This document shows positions 5,678 to 9,038 of a DNA stretch of 9,038 nt, piece by piece. The DNA is taken from NCBI GenBank assembly GCA_014381035.1, contig JACMIS010000253.1, positions 1-9,038 on the forward strand. The letters are read 5' to 3'. The position numbers were made by a program, and so were the translations under genes. Position 1 is the stretch's first letter; every line of letters begins with the position of its first letter. Source of the stretch: Armatimonadota bacterium. GTDB lineage: Bacteria > Armatimonadota > Armatimonadia > Armatimonadales > Armatimonadaceae. The notes below the pieces were generated by a model. The model ran no database searches. It saw nothing but the letters and a program-made list of their open reading frames with translations, and was not told the origin of the DNA.

Positions 5678-6898
5678 ATGAGTATTTTTTATAGCAATAG
5701 CGCGAACCGCCGTGCTAATTTAATCGAGCAGGCGCGTCAGGCATTTATCGAGCGGTTCGGACCGGAGCCGGAAGCCGTCGGGGTCGCCCCCGGGCGTGTC
5801 GAACTTCTGGGCAACCATACCGACTACAACGAAGGCTTCGTTCTCACCGCCGCGATTGACCGCGGCATCGCTATCGCCGGGAGCAAGCGCGAAGTCCCGA
5901 CGGCTCGTGTCGCCTCGCTGGAGCGCAACGACACCGCTACGTTCGACCCGCAAAAGCCCGAGCGCGACCCACGTGCCCTGTGGAGTGACTACGTCAAAGG
6001 CATCGTGGATCAGCTCGGCAAGAACGGCGCGAACATCGGCGGGTTCGACGCCATGATCGCCTCCGACATCCCGACCGGCGCGGGCGTCTCCTCCTCCGCC
6101 GCGCTCCTGGTCAGCACCGCGCAACTGCTCCTCAACCTGCACCCGCACCCCGTCGCGGGTGACCCGATGGGTCTCGCCAAACTCGCCCGCCGCGCCGAGA
6201 ACGAGTTCGTCGGCGCACCGGTCGGCTTACTCGACCAGTTCTCGTCCGTGTTCGGGCGCGAAGGCAACGCCCTCTTCCTCGACTGTCGCACGCTGGCGTG
6301 GCGTGCGGTGACACTCCCGACCAGCGAAGCACGCATCCTGATCGCGGACTCCGGCGTCAAACACGCGCTGGCGGCAGGTGGCGGCTATTCCGAGCGGCGG
6401 GCGCAGTGCGAGGCGGCGGCGGTGTGGTTCGCGGAGCGCGAACCCGCGAAAAACATCCGTACTCTGCGCGACGTGACTCCCGAAATGCTGGAAGCGTATG
6501 CGACAGATCTCGACCCCGTTTTAGAAAAACGTGCCCGGCACATCGTGTACGAAAATCGCCGCGTCGAAATGGGCGCGGAAGCACTGGACACCGGCAACAT
6601 CGCGGCGTTCGGCGAACTGATGTCGCACACGCACGAATCCTGTGTGCGCTTCTTTGAAAACTCCTGCGACGAAGTGGATACTCTGACCGGGATCGCCGCC
6701 AAGCAAGAAGGCGTTTACGGCGCGAAACTATCCGGCGGCGGCTGGGGCGGATGCTCGGTGATCATTCATCGCCCCGAAGTGACCGAAGCACTCTGCGCCG
6801 CACTCACAGAAGGCTACAAAGCACGCCACGGACGAGAGCCGAACTTACTCCCGACCGAAGCCGCACAGGGCGCGGAATCGTTCCGGTTCGGCGAGTAA
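5678..6898 (+). CDS. galK: Galactokinase-family sugar kinase (GHMP fold)
   Basis: A 406-residue cytoplasmic kinase expected to phosphorylate C1 of alpha-D-galactose with ATP, the entry step of the Leloir pathway. All three signature regions are present. The galactokinase signature is APGRVELLGNHTDYNEG (37-53). The ATP-binding GHMP motif is PTGAGVSSSAAL (132-143). The C-terminal glycine-rich motif is KLSGGGWGGCSV (350-361). Asp186 in VGLLDQFSS is the likely catalytic base and Arg40 the conserved arginine. Residue 46 is Asn where well-studied enzymes have Glu (GEHTDY), a variant I recall from other bacterial members, so sugar preference may differ. The length is normal for the family. The ATG at 5678 is chosen over an in-frame TTG at 5657, since the promoter predicts transcription starting at or just before 5678. 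It is transcribed away from the thuA operon and no galT or galE gene is in view. GC content and codon bias are higher than in the tetR region. Confidence 0.92.
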   Translation: MSIFYSNSANRRANLIEQARQAFIERFGPEPEAVGVAPGRVELLGNHTDYNEGFVLTAAIDRGIAIAGSKREVPTARVASLERNDTATFDPQKPERDPRALWSDYVKGIVDQLGKNGANIGGFDAMIASDIPTGAGVSSSAALLVSTAQLLLNLHPHPVAGDPMGLAKLARRAENEFVGAPVGLLDQFSSVFGREGNALFLDCRTLAWRAVTLPTSEARILIADSGVKHALAAGGGYSERRAQCEAAAVWFAEREPAKNIRTLRDVTPEMLEAYATDLDPVLEKRARHIVYENRRVEMGAEALDTGNIAAFGELMSHTHESCVRFFENSCDEVDTLTGIAAKQEGVYGAKLSGGGWGGCSVIIHRPEVTEALCAALTEGYKARHGREPNLLPTEAAQGAESFRFGE

Positions 6899-6903
6899 TC
6901 ATC

Positions 6904-6909
6904 TATAAT
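6904..6909 (+). promoter_or_regulatory. Consensus -10 box for a leaderless dinB-like mRNA
   Basis: A perfect TATAAT starts 5 nt after the galactokinase stop and ends 6 nt before the ATG at 6916, which places the expected transcription start on the A of the ATG. The -35 region (TTCCGG, 6881-6886) is weak. No ribosome-binding site lies before the ATG. This strongly suggests a leaderless transcript independent of galK read-through. Confidence 0.6.
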
Positions 6910-6915
6910 TCGCCT

Positions 6916-7428
6916 ATGTCAACCACTGTACCAGCCACCGCCGCGCTTCTAACCCGGCGTGCATCCGATGACTTGCTGACGTTGCTACGTAATATCCCGG
7001 ACGACCGGCTGTCGTGGAAGCCAGCGGATTCAACCCGCACGGTCATTGAGCAGTTACAGGAGTGTGCCACCGTTAATCAAAATTGGGCAATCGCTATTCG
7101 CGAACGTGGATTCTCGGTCGGGAGTCCAGACAGTGCCGAGCTTCGGGCATTCATGGATGCGTTTATGGGAACGCGGGAAAGTTGCGCCGAGACCATTGAG
7201 CGCAGCACGAGCGCACTGATTGTAGCAATAAATGGCGTCTCAGAGGAGGAGACGGGCAGGCGGATCAACATTGATACCATCAAACCCGGCACCATAACAC
7301 TGGCGGAAGCCTGTTTCTACTCCTACTGGCATATGTCCTATCACGAAGGTCAGATCAACCTTTTGCAATCAATTTATGGCGACAATGCGCATCATCACGG
7401 TTACCATGTAGAAGCCCCCCCTTCATGA
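6916..7428 (+). CDS. DinB-like four-helix-bundle protein
   Basis: A 170-residue cytoplasmic protein of the DinB/YfiT-like metal-binding superfamily. Characteristic features are an N-terminal helix with LTLLRNIPDDRLSWKPAD (21-38), a second helix with VIEQLQECATVNQNW (43-57), and the closing helix YWHMSYHEGQINLLQSIYG (137-155). His139 and His143 in the closing helix are two of the usual three metal ligands. The first ligand, normally a His in the second helix (as in LxHL), appears as Glu49-Cys50 here, so metal binding may differ or be lost. Members include thiol transferases that use mycothiol or bacillithiol and stress-induced proteins of unknown role. The start at 6916 is preferred to an upstream in-frame ATG inside galK because of the TATAAT box. 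The 3' end overlaps the convergent marR gene by 6 bp. Pairing with MarR suggests a stress or detoxification role (inference). Confidence 0.82.
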   Translation: MSTTVPATAALLTRRASDDLLTLLRNIPDDRLSWKPADSTRTVIEQLQECATVNQNWAIAIRERGFSVGSPDSAELRAFMDAFMGTRESCAETIERSTSALIVAINGVSEEETGRRINIDTIKPGTITLAEACFYSYWHMSYHEGQINLLQSIYGDNAHHHGYHVEAPPS

Positions 7429-7887
7429 TAGCTCGTTTCCCAGTGCTCCGATGACACGCCGAAATGCCGCGGTGATGGTCTCTGCTTCCGTCTCGGAGAT
7501 TTGCGTCGCGAAATAGTGGGCGATCCCTGCCGAGTAGATTGCCCAGATCCGGCGCATTTCGTCTATTCCGGCGTCGGTGAGAACGGCGAGTGTGCCGCGT
7601 CGGTCGTCCGGGTAGGGTTCGCGCTTCAAATAGCCGGTCGATTCGAGGCGGTCTACGAGGCGGGTCAAGCCGCTCCGCGATAACATCGCGTTTTCGGCGA
7701 GCTCGGCGAGGCGGACGCGCCGTTCAGGCGCCTCGTATAGCGCGTACAGAACGGCATAGTCGGAGAGTGAGCCGACTCCGGCAGTGTGCAAATCGCTCTC
7801 GATGCGACGCGTAACCAAGCCGTGCATTTCGTACATCGCTCGCCACGCTTTGCGCTCCACGGAAGTCAACGCTCGCTCTTCGCTCAT
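7423..7887 (-). CDS. MarR-family transcriptional regulator
   Basis: A 154-residue winged-helix regulator, acting as a cytoplasmic dimer. Helices at 10-35 and 115-150 form the dimer interface. The DNA-binding part runs from about 57 to 106: RLAELAENAMLSRSGLTRLVDRLESTGYL, then the wing YPDDRRGTLAVLTDAG with the family's conserved DDRR. The usual role is repression relieved by phenolic compounds, oxidants or other small molecules. The start chosen is the ATG at 7887; a GTG at 7896 would lie within the -10 box. The ATG lies 7 nt after a TATAGT -10 box, so the mRNA is probably leaderless. A 16-bp inverted repeat over the -35 box is a likely autoregulatory operator. It converges on and overlaps the dinB-like gene, which is the nearest candidate for a functional partner. 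Confidence 0.92.
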   Translation of the reverse strand: MSEERALTSVERKAWRAMYEMHGLVTRRIESDLHTAGVGSLSDYAVLYALYEAPERRVRLAELAENAMLSRSGLTRLVDRLESTGYLKREPYPDDRRGTLAVLTDAGIDEMRRIWAIYSAGIAHYFATQISETEAETITAAFRRVIGALGNELS

Positions 7888-7894
7888 ACCCAAC

Positions 7895-7924
7895 ACTATA
7901 ACGCGGGTTTCGTTGCGTGTGCAA
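7895..7924 (-). promoter_or_regulatory. Predicted marR promoter, leaderless
   Basis: On the minus strand TTGCAC (7924-7919), an 18-nt spacer and TATAGT (7900-7895, five of six consensus bases). The -10 box ends 7 nt before the ATG at 7887, so transcription should begin at or one base from the start codon. No ribosome-binding site is present. Confidence 0.6.
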
Positions 7925-7926
7925 CG
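7911..7926. promoter_or_regulatory. Putative MarR operator, CGTTGC-GTGT-GCAACG
   Basis: A perfect inverted repeat with 6-bp arms and a 4-bp centre overlaps the -35 box of the marR promoter. MarR-family dimers typically bind 16-20-bp inverted repeats in their own promoters. The site lies in the short gap between marR and the end of the secreted-protein gene (stop at 7933). Confidence 0.55.
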
Positions 7927-7932
7927 CTCTCG

Positions 7933-8406
7933 CTATGGTGTCTTTGCCTTCGCTACGCGTGCGACGGGACGCATCCGCGGCAATGTTTCGCGGATAGCGG
8001 ACGCCCAATTCTGCGCCAGTTTTTCGGTATCCGATGTGCCTGCCGCCCGCGCCAGACGCGGTTCCACGGTCGCGACCGGTTCACCCCCGACCGCGACGAC
8101 GAACGTATCCATCCCGGACGGCGTCACGGTGACAGCACCGGAGCCGACGACATAATGCGCCGCGATCTCTTCCAAACGCTCACGGATGATGTCGGCTCGT
8201 TCCGTGGCGGAAAGCGTTCCTGTGCCGACCGGCACCATAAATAACGTTTTGCCGTTGATGGCGACTTCGTTAGGCGCGATCTTTCGCTGAATCCCGCGCA
8301 CATCCGGCGCGGAAAGCTCTGCCGCGTCATTCGTGTCCGCGACAGACGGAAGCGCGGTCCCTATCAAAATCGCCGCCAGCATACTGAGTGTAATCTGTTT
8401 TCGCAT
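7933..8406 (-). CDS. Small secreted protein resembling the periplasmic domain of MscS-type channels
   Basis: A 157-residue protein with a clear Sec signal peptide: MRKQ, a hydrophobic stretch to about 19, and cleavage at SVA-DT (23-24). The mature part has the order VAINGKTLFMVPVGTGTLSATERADIIRERLEEIA (48-82), VTVTPSGMDTFVVAVGGEPVATV (92-114), then a helix with SDTEKLAQNWASAIRETL (125-142). From memory of the family, this layout (ING-x-x-LF, G-x-G-x-L-S-x-x-ERA, the I-x-x-RLEEIA helix, then a V-V-x-x-G-x-P-x-A-T-V strand) matches the extracytoplasmic region in front of some MscS-family mechanosensitive channels. No transmembrane channel domain follows. It ends with a short basic tail (RVAKAKTP). 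It starts 29 nt after the AraC-type gene on the same strand and is probably co-transcribed. The ribosome-binding site is weak. Function is unknown; it might sense or bind something in the envelope. Confidence 0.72.
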   Translation of the reverse strand: MRKQITLSMLAAILIGTALPSVADTNDAAELSAPDVRGIQRKIAPNEVAINGKTLFMVPVGTGTLSATERADIIRERLEEIAAHYVVGSGAVTVTPSGMDTFVVAVGGEPVATVEPRLARAAGTSDTEKLAQNWASAIRETLPRMRPVARVAKAKTP

Positions 8407-8435
8407 GATCTCATTTATCTCCCACTGACTTCTAC

Positions 8436-9038
8436 TTACCCGTTCCCGCTCTCCTTCAAGCCGTTTCGCAGCGTGCGCGGCGAAACACCCGTCGCGGCAC
8501 GTATCGCTTTGTTGAACTGGTGCAAGTCTCCCAACCCGACCTGCGCCGCGATCTGCTTGATCGGGAGCATGGTATGACGCAAAAGATGCGTCGCCCGTTC
8601 CATCCGTCGCTCGCGCAAATAGGCCACCACCGTTTTCCCGGTCGCCCCATGAAAAAGCCGGGTCAGATGATTGTGCGATAAGTCCACGGCGCGGGCGAGA
8701 TCACTGATACGAAGCGGTTCGGCAAGACGCAGTTCAATCGCTTCCCGCGTGCGCATGACCGCCGCCGGTTCCCGATTATGGACCGCTACGCCACTTTCCA
8801 CCCCATCGCCCGTCGCGCCTTCCGCAAGACGCCAGAGTAGATCCCATACCAGTGCCTCCGCACGACGCGGCGTGGGACACCGCACGCCATCGGCGGGAAT
8901 ACCACCGAAAACGAACCCGCCGGGGTCGCCCTTCACTTTATGAACGCGGACCAGAACGGCGTCACGCGGGGCGGATTCGAGGTAGAAAAACAACCGTTCC
9001 TGACCGGTCCGAATGCGACCGGCGGCGAAGCGGAACAC
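8436..9038 (-). CDS. AraC-family transcriptional regulator, 5' part cut by the window edge
   Basis: The visible 200 residues are the C-terminal part of an AraC/XylS-type regulator; the frame is still open at the right edge. The first GTG codon there is not necessarily a start. Residues 1-75 (FRFAAGRIRTG, LFFYLESAPRD) belong to an upstream effector-sensing or dimerisation domain I cannot classify. The DNA-binding domain at about 97-192 has two helix-turn-helix units. The first is LRISDLARAVDLSHNHLTRLFHGATG with YLRERRMERATHLL after it. The second is PIKQIAAQVGLGDLHQFNKAIRAATGVSP, ending in RTLRNG. The usual PxxYR ending reads SPRTLR here. It is followed 29 nt downstream by the secreted-protein gene. 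Regulators of this type often control sugar use, but nothing in the window identifies the target. Confidence 0.9.
   Translation of the reverse strand: MFRFAAGRIRTGQERLFFYLESAPRDAVLVRVHKVKGDPGGFVFGGIPADGVRCPTPRRAEALVWDLLWRLAEGATGDGVESGVAVHNREPAAVMRTREAIELRLAEPLRISDLARAVDLSHNHLTRLFHGATGKTVVAYLRERRMERATHLLRHTMLPIKQIAAQVGLGDLHQFNKAIRAATGVSPRTLRNGLKESGNG

Noticed and set aside
4683..5678. 331-residue version of the ThuA protein starting from TTG at 5678
   Set aside because: The extra 63 residues cross the predicted thuA promoter and meet the galactokinase start codon. The ATG at 5489 has a good ribosome-binding site and begins a signal peptide.
5672..5700. A second TTGACA at 5672-5677 as an alternative -35 box for galK
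   Set aside because: It overlaps the start codon, and no convincing -10 box lies 16-18 nt downstream.
6751..6915. Upstream extension of the dinB-like gene into galK
   Set aside because: It would overlap galK by about 150 bp with Arg/Ser-rich sequence, and the TATAAT box points to the ATG at 6916.
1..9038. Mobile element, CRISPR array, phage island or defence system
   Set aside because: I saw no transposase, integrase, terminal inverted repeats, spaced direct repeats, toxin-antitoxin pair or nuclease gene. The genes are ordinary regulatory and metabolic types.

Overview
The window looks like chromosomal DNA from a GC-rich, environmental, sugar-degrading bacterium. The pairing of twin-arginine-exported Gfo/Idh/MocA oxidoreductases with a secreted ThuA-domain protein, next to a galactokinase with an LLGNHTDYN signature, is the style seen in Armatimonadota, Planctomycetota and Verrucomicrobiota. 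My best guess is Armatimonadota (Capsulimonas-like), but there is no rRNA or other marker gene here to settle it. I see no tRNA, rRNA, CRISPR array, insertion sequence or phage gene.

Region 1 (1-1850, minus strand): a TetR-family repressor gene is followed 5 nt later by an ECF sigma factor gene, with the possible first codons of a third gene at the left edge. A consensus-like promoter (TTGACA, 18 nt, TATATA) lies upstream of tetR. Its -10 box sits inside a palindromic AT-rich site, and a related 12-bp palindrome lies about 280 bp further upstream. This predicts a self-repressed TetR-sigma switch. The 0.5-kb upstream region is AT-richer than its surroundings and holds a short leader ORF, a possible broken small ORF and a strong hairpin terminator.

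Region 2 (1850-5540, minus strand): a three-gene operon runs thuA-like, Gfo/Idh/MocA oxidoreductase, Gfo/Idh/MocA oxidoreductase. The genes are 9 and 43 nt apart and all three products carry export signals. The operon has a recognisable promoter at its head and the hairpin at its end. The likely theme is extracytoplasmic oxidation and conversion of sugars (3-keto-glycoside chemistry). Both oxidoreductases depart from the usual E-K-P motif, one as QKP and one as EAP.

Region 3 (5490-6898): a divergent intergenic region leads into a plus-strand galactokinase-family gene, whose promoter predicts an almost leaderless mRNA.

Region 4 (6900-7930): a plus-strand DinB-fold gene and a minus-strand marR gene converge and overlap tail to tail by 6 bp. 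Both have a -10 box 6-7 nt before the start codon, so both are predicted to be leaderless. The marR promoter contains a clean 16-bp inverted repeat, a likely self-operator.

Region 5 (7933-9038, minus strand): an AraC-family regulator, cut by the right edge, is followed 29 nt later by a small secreted protein. That protein resembles the periplasmic domain found in front of some MscS-type channels, but it has no channel part.
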